A stretch of DNA of 27,905 bases from CADCTB01 sp036269435 (lineage in GTDB: Bacteria; Actinomycetota; Acidimicrobiia; Acidimicrobiales; AC-14), in assembly GCA_036269435.1 (NCBI GenBank), contig DATASA010000035.1:1-27905 (forward strand), read 5' to 3'. Positions 21,781 through 27,905 of this stretch are shown here, piece after piece. Position 1 is the first letter of the stretch, and the number at the start of each line of letters is the position of its first letter. Made by a program: the position numbers and the translations under genes. The notes under the pieces were generated by a model. The model was not told where the DNA came from and ran no database searches. It was given only the letters and a program-made list of their open reading frames with translations.

Positions 21781-23814
21781 GTGGATGCAGCGAGCCGCGC
21801 CGTCGAGCTCCGCCGGCTGGTGGAGTACCACACCGAGCGGTACTACCTGCTGGACGACCCGGAGATCTCCGACGCCGAGTTCGACGCGGTGGTCCGCGAG
21901 CTGCGAGCCCTCGAGGAGGCGCACCCCGAGGTGCGCACGGCGGACTCGCCGACACAGCGGGTCGGCGGCCGGGCGTCGCCGGCGTTCGCCGAGGTCCGTC
22001 ACCGGGTGCCGATGATGTCGCTGGACAACGCCTTCAGCTTCGACGAGCTGGTGGCCTGGGGCAAGCGGATGGAGCGCTACATCGGCGTGGGCGGAGAGCC
22101 GGGAAACGGCTCGGCCAACGTCGCCTACGTCTGCGAGCTGAAGATCGACGGGATCGCGTGCTCGCTGCTGTACGAGGACGGCCGCTACGTGCGGGGGGCG
22201 ACGCGGGGCAACGGCGTGGTCGGCGAGGACGTGACCGAGAACGTGCGCACGATCACCGTCGTCCCGGACCGGCTGGCCGTCGACGACCCGCCCGCGGTGC
22301 TCGAGGTCCGGGGGGAGGTCTACATGCCGATCTCGGCGTTCGAGGAGCTCAACCAGCGCCAGGGCGAAGCCGGGCTGCGCCTGTTCTCCAACCCCCGCAA
22401 CTCCGGCGCAGGGTCGTTGCGGCAGAAGGACCCGAAGGTCACCGCCAGCCGCGAGCTGCGGTTCTGGGCCTACCAGCTGGGCGAGATCGAGGGCGGCCCG
22501 AGGTTCCGCAGCCACTCCGAGACGCTGGAGTACCTCGGCCGGGCCGGGCTGCCCATCAACCCCGAGATCGAGAAGGTCGACAGCCTGGAGGAGGTCTTCG
22601 CGTACTGCAACCGGTGGCTCGCCCACCGCCACGACCTCGGGTACGAGATCGACGGTGTGGTCGTCAAGGTCGACGACCTGGCCCAGCGGGAGGAGCTCGG
22701 GTCGACGTCGAAGTCGCCCCGGTGGGCCATCGCCTTCAAGTTCCCGCCCGAGGAGGCCACCACCCTGCTGAAGGACATCATGGTGTCGATCGGCCGGACC
22801 GGGAAGGCCACGCCGTTCGCGCAGCTCGAGCCGGTGCGGGTGAGCGGTTCGACCGTGCAGTTGGCCACCCTCCACAACGAGGACCAGGTGCGGGTCAAGG
22901 ACGTCCGTCCCGGCGACACGGTGACCGTCCGCAAGGCCGGCGACGTCATCCCCGAGGTTGTCGCGCCCGTCCTGTCGAAGCGACCCGAGGGTCTGCCCGA
23001 GTGGTCGTTCCCCGACCACTGCCCGGTCTGCGGGCAGCCGCTGGTGCGGGCCGAGGGCGAGAGCGACACCTTCTGCGTCAACGTGGACTGCCCGGCCCAG
23101 CGCGACGGCCGCATCGGGCACTTCGCCTCCCGGGGCGCAATGGACATCGAGGGCCTCGGTGAGAAGCGGGTGGTGCAGCTGACGTCGGCCGGGCTGCTGG
23201 CCGACCCCGGCGACATCTACACGTTGACGTACGACGCACTGATGGCCCTCGAGGGCTTCGCCGACATCTCGGCCCGCAACCTGCTGGACGCCGTCGAGAC
23301 GTCGAAATCGCGGCCGCTGCCGAACCTGCTGATCGGCCTGAGCATCCGCCATCTCGGCGGTCGAGGCGCCGAGGTCCTGGCCGAGGCGTTCGGCTCGCTC
23401 GACCGCATCATGGAGGCGACGGAGGAGGAGATGGCGGTCACGCCGGGCGTGGGCCCGGTGATCGCCAAGAGCGTGCACGAGTTCTTCGCCCTCGATCGCA
23501 ATCGGGCCGTCGTGGAGAAGCTGCACGCCGCGGGCGTGAACTTCCAGGGTGTGGCCCGCTCGACGCTGCCCCCCACCCTGGCGGGCAAGGCGGTCGTGGT
23601 GACGGGCACGCTGGAGTCGATGTCGCGCGAGAAGGCGGTCGAGGCGGTGAAGGCGCGCGGCGGCGCGTCGCCGGGCAGTGTGTCGAAGAAGACGGCGTAC
23701 CTGGTCGCCGGCACGGAGCCGGGCGCGGCCAAGGTCACCAAGGCGCAGGAGTGTGGTGTGCCGGTGATCGACGAGGCCGCGTTCCTGCGCCTGCTCGAGT
23801 CGGGAGACGTGTGA
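21781..23814 (+). CDS. ligA: NAD+-dependent DNA ligase
   Basis: Seals nicks in DNA during replication and repair using NAD+ as AMP donor. It has 677 residues, full length. The Ia domain (residues 1-~75, with YYLLDDPEISDAEFD) binds NMN. The adenylation domain has the AMP-accepting lysine K121 in CELKIDGIA, then VRGEVYMP and YEIDGVVVKVDD. An OB fold follows, then a four-cysteine zinc finger (HCPVCGQP ... FCVNVDCPAQ), helix-hairpin-helix repeats (around MDIEGLGEKRV and VTPGVGPVIAKSV), and a C-terminal BRCT domain from LAGKAVVVTGTLE to the end. GTG 21781 lies seven bases after a TACCGT -10 box and gives the usual N-terminus. The stop overlaps the next start (GTGA), so the MOSC gene is co-translated. 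Confidence 0.97.
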   Translation: MDAASRAVELRRLVEYHTERYYLLDDPEISDAEFDAVVRELRALEEAHPEVRTADSPTQRVGGRASPAFAEVRHRVPMMSLDNAFSFDELVAWGKRMERYIGVGGEPGNGSANVAYVCELKIDGIACSLLYEDGRYVRGATRGNGVVGEDVTENVRTITVVPDRLAVDDPPAVLEVRGEVYMPISAFEELNQRQGEAGLRLFSNPRNSGAGSLRQKDPKVTASRELRFWAYQLGEIEGGPRFRSHSETLEYLGRAGLPINPEIEKVDSLEEVFAYCNRWLAHRHDLGYEIDGVVVKVDDLAQREELGSTSKSPRWAIAFKFPPEEATTLLKDIMVSIGRTGKATPFAQLEPVRVSGSTVQLATLHNEDQVRVKDVRPGDTVTVRKAGDVIPEVVAPVLSKRPEGLPEWSFPDHCPVCGQPLVRAEGESDTFCVNVDCPAQRDGRIGHFASRGAMDIEGLGEKRVVQLTSAGLLADPGDIYTLTYDALMALEGFADISARNLLDAVETSKSRPLPNLLIGLSIRHLGGRGAEVLAEAFGSLDRIMEATEEEMAVTPGVGPVIAKSVHEFFALDRNRAVVEKLHAAGVNFQGVARSTLPPTLAGKAVVVTGTLESMSREKAVEAVKARGGASPGSVSKKTAYLVAGTEPGAAKVTKAQECGVPVIDEAAFLRLLESGDV

Positions 23815-24464
23815 CCAACGAGATCGGGCTGGTGTCGGTCAACGTGTCCCGGCCGAAGTACCTCGGCGACCACCGGGGCGAGCGGGTCACCAGCGCCATC
23901 GCCAAGCTGCCGGTCACGGCCGAGCACCTGTCGCTCGACCGGTTGAACCTGGAGGGCGACGGCCAGGCCGACCTGGAGGTGCACGGCGGCCCGGACAAGG
24001 CGGTGTACGCCTACGCGTCCGAGCACCTCACGGCGTGGGCCGACGAGCTGGGCGTGGGGCCGCTCGGGCCGGCCGCCTTCGGGGAGAATCTCAGCACCAC
24101 AGGCGGGACCGAGGCCGACGTCTGCATCGGCGACCGGTGGATCTGGGGCGACGCCGTGCTCGAGGTCTGTCAGCCCCGGTCGCCCTGCTACAAGCTGGCC
24201 ATCCACCGCGGCCGGGGCGACATCGGCCGGCGGCTGCGCACCTCCGGCCGCTCCGGCTGGTACCTGCGGGTCCTGCAGCCGGGTCGGGTTCCGGTCGCCG
24301 GGCCGATCACCGTCGAGCCGCATCCGGTCGGGGCGACGGTGCGGCTCGTCCACGACGCCGGCTATCCCGGCGGCCCGCCCGCCGACGTGATCGAGGCCCT
24401 GCTCGAGCTGGACCCGTTGGCCGACGAGTGGAAGTGGCGACTGGCGGCCCGGCTGCCCGACTGA
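23811..24464 (+). CDS. MOSC domain-containing protein (YiiM-like)
   Basis: A 217-residue MOSC protein, the family of molybdenum-cofactor-dependent reductases related to YiiM and the MOCO sulfurase C-terminus. Marks are HGGPDKAVYAYA (58-69), FGENLST (90-96), and the conserved cysteine C126 in QPRSPCYKLA, which would hold the Moco sulfur or Mo ligand. The C-terminal ~50 residues form the small helical 3-alpha domain seen in YiiM. Relatives reduce N-hydroxylated base analogues such as 6-N-hydroxylaminopurine; whether this one does is inferred. GTG 23811 overlaps the ligA stop by four bases; CGGGAGA just upstream serves as ribosome site. Coupling with DNA ligase would fit a genome-care role, but may be incidental. 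Confidence 0.9.
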   Translation: MTNEIGLVSVNVSRPKYLGDHRGERVTSAIAKLPVTAEHLSLDRLNLEGDGQADLEVHGGPDKAVYAYASEHLTAWADELGVGPLGPAAFGENLSTTGGTEADVCIGDRWIWGDAVLEVCQPRSPCYKLAIHRGRGDIGRRLRTSGRSGWYLRVLQPGRVPVAGPITVEPHPVGATVRLVHDAGYPGGPPADVIEALLELDPLADEWKWRLAARLPD

Positions 24465-24486
24465 GCTCGCGGGGACGGGGCTCGCC

Positions 24487-24918
24487 TCAGAGCGCGGCGC
24501 GGATACGGTCGGCGACGGCCGCCATCTCGGCGTCGTCGGCGTAGCGCTGGCGGGGCCAGAAGAAGCCGCGCAGCCCGTCCTTGCGACGCCTGGGCACCAC
24601 GTGGACGTGCAGGTGGGGGACGCTCTGGCTGACCGAGTTGTTCATGGCGACGAAGGTGCCGTGGGCTTCCAACGCCGTTTCGACGGCGCGGGCGACGCGC
24701 TGGGTCGCCGCGAACAACGGTTCGATCATCGCCGCAGGCAGGTCCGAGAGGGTCTCGTAGTGGTCCCGCGGGACGAGCAGGACGTGGCCGGGGAAGACGG
24801 GACGGGCGTCCAGGAAGGCGACCGTGCGGTCGTCGGAGGCGACGACCTCGGCCGGTGTCTCTCCGGCGACGATGGCGCAGAAGACGCAGCCGGGTTGGCT
24901 CAGCTGAGCTGGAAGCAC
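24487..24918 (-). CDS. HIT family hydrolase (histidine triad protein)
   Basis: A 143-residue histidine-triad protein of the HINT/HIT type, which hydrolyses nucleoside phosphoramidates or dinucleotides. The active motif HLHVHVVP is at 102-109 (H102, H104, H106). CVFC (C11, C14) at the N-terminus is the zinc-binding pair of this subgroup, and FPGHVLLVPRDHYET (42-56) is standard. The start is uncertain: no ATG lies near CVFC, and the best in-frame codon is GTG 24918, giving a short overlap with the preceding minus-strand gene (its stop is at 24900). A CTG within the overlap is a weaker option. The overlap implies translational coupling. The C-terminus (GFFWPRQRYADDAEM) matches family members. 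Confidence 0.88.
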   Translation of the reverse strand: MLPAQLSQPGCVFCAIVAGETPAEVVASDDRTVAFLDARPVFPGHVLLVPRDHYETLSDLPAAMIEPLFAATQRVARAVETALEAHGTFVAMNNSVSQSVPHLHVHVVPRRRKDGLRGFFWPRQRYADDAEMAAVADRIRAAL

Positions 24919-25304
24919 CAGCGGTAGGAGGCGGAGTCCTCCCGGGGGTCGCCGATGTGGCGGTAGAAGACGGTGGCGCAGTGCGGACCGGGCTGGAACG
25001 TCCCGAAGTCGCTGCCCGGGCTCGGCTTCAGGGTGACGGTGTTCAGGGCGTCGACGAACTGCGTCTGGTCCTCGGGCACCTCGACGCCATCGATGGCCAG
25101 GTAGCCGGTGTAGCCGGGGGCGAGATCGGCCACGACTGCGACCTGGCGCAGCTCCAGGTTGCCCGGGACCGGGAAGACCGATTCGATCGCCGGCGGCGTG
25201 TTCGTGAGCCCGCCCTGTTTCGGTGCCGAGAAGGCGAAGATCAGGCAACCCACGGCGACGGCGGCCACCAGGGTCATGATGATGCGACGTTTCACGACCA
25301 CCAT
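24900..25304 (-). CDS. small membrane-anchored protein of unknown function
   Basis: 134 residues, not recognised. A basic N-terminus (VKRR) is followed by one hydrophobic segment, IIMTLVAAVAVGCLIFAF; a cysteine in it lacks a proper lipobox, so a signal anchor is likelier than a lipoprotein. The remaining ~105 residues would be outside the membrane and read as beta-rich: LRQVAVVADLAPGYTGYLAIDG, VTLKPSPGSDFG, HCATVFYR and YRWCFQLS, an immunoglobulin-like pattern. Two cysteines near the end (HC and WC) could form a disulfide. ATG 25304 or the in-frame GTG 25295 could be the start. It precedes the HIT gene with overlap and diverges from the PASTA kinase gene. Confidence 0.72.
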   Translation of the reverse strand: MVVVKRRIIMTLVAAVAVGCLIFAFSAPKQGGLTNTPPAIESVFPVPGNLELRQVAVVADLAPGYTGYLAIDGVEVPEDQTQFVDALNTVTLKPSPGSDFGTFQPGPHCATVFYRHIGDPREDSASYRWCFQLS

Positions 25305-25390
25305 TGTCCCCCAGCGTGGTCACCAGCTGCGTGCAGAGGCACCGCCGGGGCGCCCGCTGTGATTGCCAGTGGTTGCGCAGCCGCGCACGG

Positions 25391-25396
25391 TACCCT
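25391..25396 (+). promoter_or_regulatory. -10 element of the PASTA kinase gene
   Basis: TACCCT ends five bases before GTG 25402. TTGCCA at 25363-25368 resembles a -35 but is 22 bases away, too far for normal use. The box supports GTG 25402 over the earlier in-frame ATT at 25363. Confidence 0.42.
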
Positions 25397-25401
25397 TGGG
25401 C

Positions 25402-27513
25402 GTGGCTTCGACTCGGATCGCGGACCACCTCGGTCGCGTCCTGGGGGGGCGGTACCGGCTGTTGGCGCCGATCGGGACCGGCGCGTCCGCCCACGTGTTC
25501 CTCGCCGACGACGTGCGCCTGCGCCGCCGGGTGGCCGTCAAGATCCTCCACCCGGCCCTGGCCGACGACGAGGCGTTCCTCCGGCGCTTCCGGGCCGAGG
25601 CCCGCGCCGCCGCCGCGCTGAACCACCCCCACGTCATGGCCGTGTTCGACTGGGGCGAGGAAGCCGACGGCCCCTACCTCGTGTCGGAGTACCTCGGCGG
25701 CGGAAGCCTGCGGGCCGTGCTCGACCGCGGCCGCCGCCTGACCCCGTCGCAGGCCCTGATGGTCGGCCTGGAGGCGGGCAAGGCCCTGGCGTACGCCCAC
25801 GGCCGCGGCCTGGTCCATCGCGACATCAAACCGGCCAACCTTCTGTTCGACGAGGACGGCCGGCTGCGGATCGCCGACTTCGGACTGGCCCGAGCCCTTG
25901 CCGAAGCAGCCTGGACCGAGCCGGTCGGAGCGGTGCTCGGCACCGCCCGCTACGCGTCGCCCGAGCAGGTGCGGGGCGTGCCGGTCGATGGCAAGGCCGA
26001 CGTGTACTCGCTCGCCGTCGTGCTGGTGGAGGCGGTCACCGGACGGGTCCCGTTCGCGGCGGAGACCACCGTGGCCACCCTCGTCGGCCGGTTGGAGACG
26101 CCTCTGGAGGCCCCGCCCGAACTGGGCCCGCTCGGCCCGGTGGTGGCCCGCGCCGGGCGCCCGGATCCGGCCGAGCGCCTCGACGCGGTGGCCTTCGCCG
26201 CCGCGCTGCAGGCGGTGGCCCGCGAGCTGCCGGCGCCGCAACCCCTCGACCTGGCCGGACCGGCGACGTTCGACGAACAGCACCTGGCCGCCCACGACAG
26301 CGATCCGACCGACATCGGGTCCCGCCCGGCCGGCAACGGCAACGGCAGGAACAAGGCGCCGGACACGCGGACGAACGGTGCGCCGACCGCGACCGTGCCG
26401 GCGGTCGACGACCTCGACGCGACCCGCGTGACCGGCGCGGCCGCCGCAACCGACACCGTGGTCACCGCCGGAGCCCCGGCCCAGTCCGACCCGAACCCCA
26501 CCGCGATCCTCGCCGTCCCCCCGCCCGCGCCGGCGCCGGCGCGGGGACGGTCCGCACGCAAGGCGCCCGAGCAGGCCCAGGTCACCGCGGTGCTGACGTC
26601 GCGCAAGGGTCGGCGCCGGCGCCGGTGGCCGTGGATCGTGCTGCTGGTCGTCGCCCTGCTCGGTGGCGGCGCCGCCGCGGCCACTCTGCTCGCCGGCCAG
26701 GGACGGCCGAGCCATCCGGTTCCCGACGTGACCGGCAAGGACCAGGCGACGGCCGAAGGGCTGCTGCGGGCGGCCCGCTTCGTTCCCTCGATCGACGAGC
26801 AGTACGTGGACGCCAGCACGCCGGGCACCGTGACCGGCCAGACGCCCAAGGCCGGCACGCGCGCCGACGGCAAGCCGGTGACCCTCAAGGAGGGCAAGGC
26901 GGTCACCATCGTCGTGTCCAAGGGGCCGCCGCCCACCCCTGTGCCCGTGCTCAGCGCCATGACCGAGGCCCAGGCCAAGGCCGAGATCGAGCGGGTGGGC
27001 CACGTGCCCGGCGCGGTGAACCGCCCCTACGACGAGAACGTGGTGGCGGGCCAGGTCATGGACTGGACGCACAAGGGCGAGTCGCCGCCCAAGGGGGCGA
27101 CGATCGACCTCACCGTGTCCGCCGGCCCCGCGCCGCGCATCATCCCGAGCCTGTCCGGGATGACCTACGACCAGGCCGCCGCCGCCCTCCAGGCCAAGGG
27201 ATTGGTCGTGGCCCGGGCGCCCGACCAGTACAACGACGACGACAGCACCGCGGGCAAGGTCGTCGCCGCCTCCCCGAGCCAGGGCTCGTCGGTGGCCCGG
27301 GGCGACACCGTCACCCTGTCGGTCTCCAAGGGTCGCCCCGAGGTGCCGGCGCTGAACGGGCTGTCGGTCGACGACGCCAAGGCCAAGCTGGCCACCGTCG
27401 GCCTCACACTCGGCGGGACCTACGGCCCGGGCGGCGGCAAGATCTTCCTCGTCACGCCGTCGGCCGGGACCAAGGTGAAGCCGGGCAGCTCGGTCGACGT
27501 CTTCATCCTGTGA
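25402..27513 (+). CDS. PASTA-domain Ser/Thr protein kinase (PknB-like)
   Basis: Transmembrane Hanks-type kinase that senses peptidoglycan fragments and regulates growth and division. It has 703 residues. The kinase domain is about 16-275: Gly loop GTGASAHVF, ATP lysine K47 (VAVKIL), HRDIKPAN (139-146, D141), DFG (159-161) and SPE (186-188) for APE. The activation loop keeps T172 (AWTEPVGAVLGT), but the second threonine usual in PknB is missing. A ~130-residue Ala/Pro/Thr-rich linker is followed by a basic stop (RRRRRW), a TM helix at about 409-431, and four PASTA repeats outside (about 438-507, 513-575, 579-643, 647-703). GTG 25402 follows the -10 box. The stop overlaps the next gene. No pbp, rodA or phosphatase gene is beside it, unlike the classic pknB operon. 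Confidence 0.93.
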   Translation: MASTRIADHLGRVLGGRYRLLAPIGTGASAHVFLADDVRLRRRVAVKILHPALADDEAFLRRFRAEARAAAALNHPHVMAVFDWGEEADGPYLVSEYLGGGSLRAVLDRGRRLTPSQALMVGLEAGKALAYAHGRGLVHRDIKPANLLFDEDGRLRIADFGLARALAEAAWTEPVGAVLGTARYASPEQVRGVPVDGKADVYSLAVVLVEAVTGRVPFAAETTVATLVGRLETPLEAPPELGPLGPVVARAGRPDPAERLDAVAFAAALQAVARELPAPQPLDLAGPATFDEQHLAAHDSDPTDIGSRPAGNGNGRNKAPDTRTNGAPTATVPAVDDLDATRVTGAAAATDTVVTAGAPAQSDPNPTAILAVPPPAPAPARGRSARKAPEQAQVTAVLTSRKGRRRRRWPWIVLLVVALLGGGAAAATLLAGQGRPSHPVPDVTGKDQATAEGLLRAARFVPSIDEQYVDASTPGTVTGQTPKAGTRADGKPVTLKEGKAVTIVVSKGPPPTPVPVLSAMTEAQAKAEIERVGHVPGAVNRPYDENVVAGQVMDWTHKGESPPKGATIDLTVSAGPAPRIIPSLSGMTYDQAAAALQAKGLVVARAPDQYNDDDSTAGKVVAASPSQGSSVARGDTVTLSVSKGRPEVPALNGLSVDDAKAKLATVGLTLGGTYGPGGGKIFLVTPSAGTKVKPGSSVDVFIL

Positions 27514-27905
27514 CGCTGGACGGCCGCGTCGCCGTCGTCACGGGTGCGGGCCGGGGGATCGGGCGGGAGCACGCGCTGCTCCTCGCCGCCGAAGGGGCGC
27601 GGGTGGTCGTCAACGACGTCGACCGGGATCCGGCCGAGGAGGTGGCGGCGGCCATCCGGGCGACGGGCGCCGAAGCGGTCGTGGTTCTCGGCGACGTCGC
27701 CGACTGGGACACCGGCCGCCGCCTGGTGGGCGGGGCGGCCGCCGCCTTCGGTGACCTCGACGTGCTGGTGAACAACGCCGGCAACCTGGCCGACCGCTAC
27801 CTCGTCGACATGACCGAGGACGAGTGGGACCGGGTGGTCCGGGCCCACCTCAAGGGCCACTTCGTCCCCACCCGGTGGGCGGCGGCGTGGTGGCGGGACC
27901 GGTCC
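27510..27905 (+). CDS. short-chain dehydrogenase/reductase (3' partial)
   Basis: N-terminal 132 residues of an SDR-family NAD(P)-dependent oxidoreductase, cut by the window end. The start GTG 27510 overlaps the kinase stop (GTGA). The Rossmann motif TGAGRGIG lies at residues 11-18, VVVNDVDRD follows as the second strand with an aspartate favouring NAD(H), and NNAG with DLDVLV is the fourth strand. MTEDEWDRVVRAHLKGHF is the usual helix after it. The YxxxK active site would lie beyond the window. The H-L-K-G version is common in SDRs annotated as fabG-like or acting on acyl-CoA substrates, but the substrate cannot be stated. Confidence 0.9.
   Translation, partial: MTLDGRVAVVTGAGRGIGREHALLLAAEGARVVVNDVDRDPAEEVAAAIRATGAEAVVVLGDVADWDTGRRLVGGAAAAFGDLDVLVNNAGNLADRYLVDMTEDEWDRVVRAHLKGHFVPTRWAAAWWRDRS

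Noticed and set aside
21784..23526. Minus-strand open frame opposite ligA
   Set aside because: Shadow of ligA; only the part downstream of ATG 21753 is a credible protein, with real hydrophobic helices.
24465..24486. Inverted repeat between MOSC and HIT genes as a terminator
   Set aside because: Only four- to five-base arms with a long loop and no T tract; not enough to support a terminator.
26520..26545. CCGGCGCCGG-type simple repeat as a regulatory element
   Set aside because: It lies inside the Ala/Pro linker of the kinase, where such codon repeats are expected in GC-rich DNA.
24919..27072. Minus-strand extension of the HIT protein over the kinase gene
   Set aside because: Shadow of the kinase; HIT proteins are short, and the CVFC start region fixes the real N-terminus near 24918.

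Overview
The window is about 28 kb of very GC-rich DNA with dense, short-spaced genes and frequent GTG starts. The gene set points to an actinobacterium: an NAD+-dependent LigA, a PASTA-type Ser/Thr kinase, a DUF3417-type glycogen phosphorylase, and the complete GlgE (maltosyltransferase) pathway. The overall flavour resembles Acidimicrobiia, but that rank is an inference; no rRNA or other decisive marker is present. I see no phage, transposon, CRISPR, tRNA or rRNA sequence. This is chromosomal housekeeping DNA.

Layout. (1) 1-1625: 3' part of atpD followed by atpC, the end of an ATP synthase operon. (2) 1672-3730: a 2H-phosphoesterase/acetyltransferase-like fusion and a secreted M23 peptidase. 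(3) 3755-4750 (-): glpX, class II fructose-1,6-bisphosphatase. (4) 4867-6876: a zinc-ribbon protein, a protein with a C-terminal J domain, and a small alpha/beta hydrolase. (5) 6836-8350 (-): an MFS transporter with an N-terminal soluble domain. (6) 8418-8687: a NifU-type Fe-S scaffold. (7) 8691-18499: the alpha-glucan locus, with glgP on the minus strand diverging from glgE-treS-mak-glgB. (8) 18539-20696: a cysteine desulfurase overlapping mnmA; mnmA carries an apparent one-base deletion near its 5' end. (9) 20854-21753 (-): an uncharacterised six-TM protein diverging from ligA (21781-23814), which overlaps a MOSC-domain gene. (10) 24487-25304 (-): a HIT protein and a small membrane-anchored protein. 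(11) 25402-27905: a PknB-like PASTA kinase overlapping a truncated SDR gene.

How they work together. TreS interconverts trehalose and maltose, Mak phosphorylates maltose, GlgE transfers the maltosyl unit onto alpha-glucan, GlgB branches it, and the divergent GlgP breaks glucan down again. The cysteine desulfurase, MnmA and the NifU scaffold share sulfur trafficking.

The most interesting non-coding signals are: a 30-bp-period array of four hairpin-forming repeats between treS and mak; a recurring TANNNT hexamer 5-10 bases before the start codon of nearly every promoter-proximal gene, which suggests widespread leaderless transcription; an 18-bp perfect palindrome overlapping one of those promoters; and the mnmA frameshift. 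I did not find a clearly new multi-gene system.
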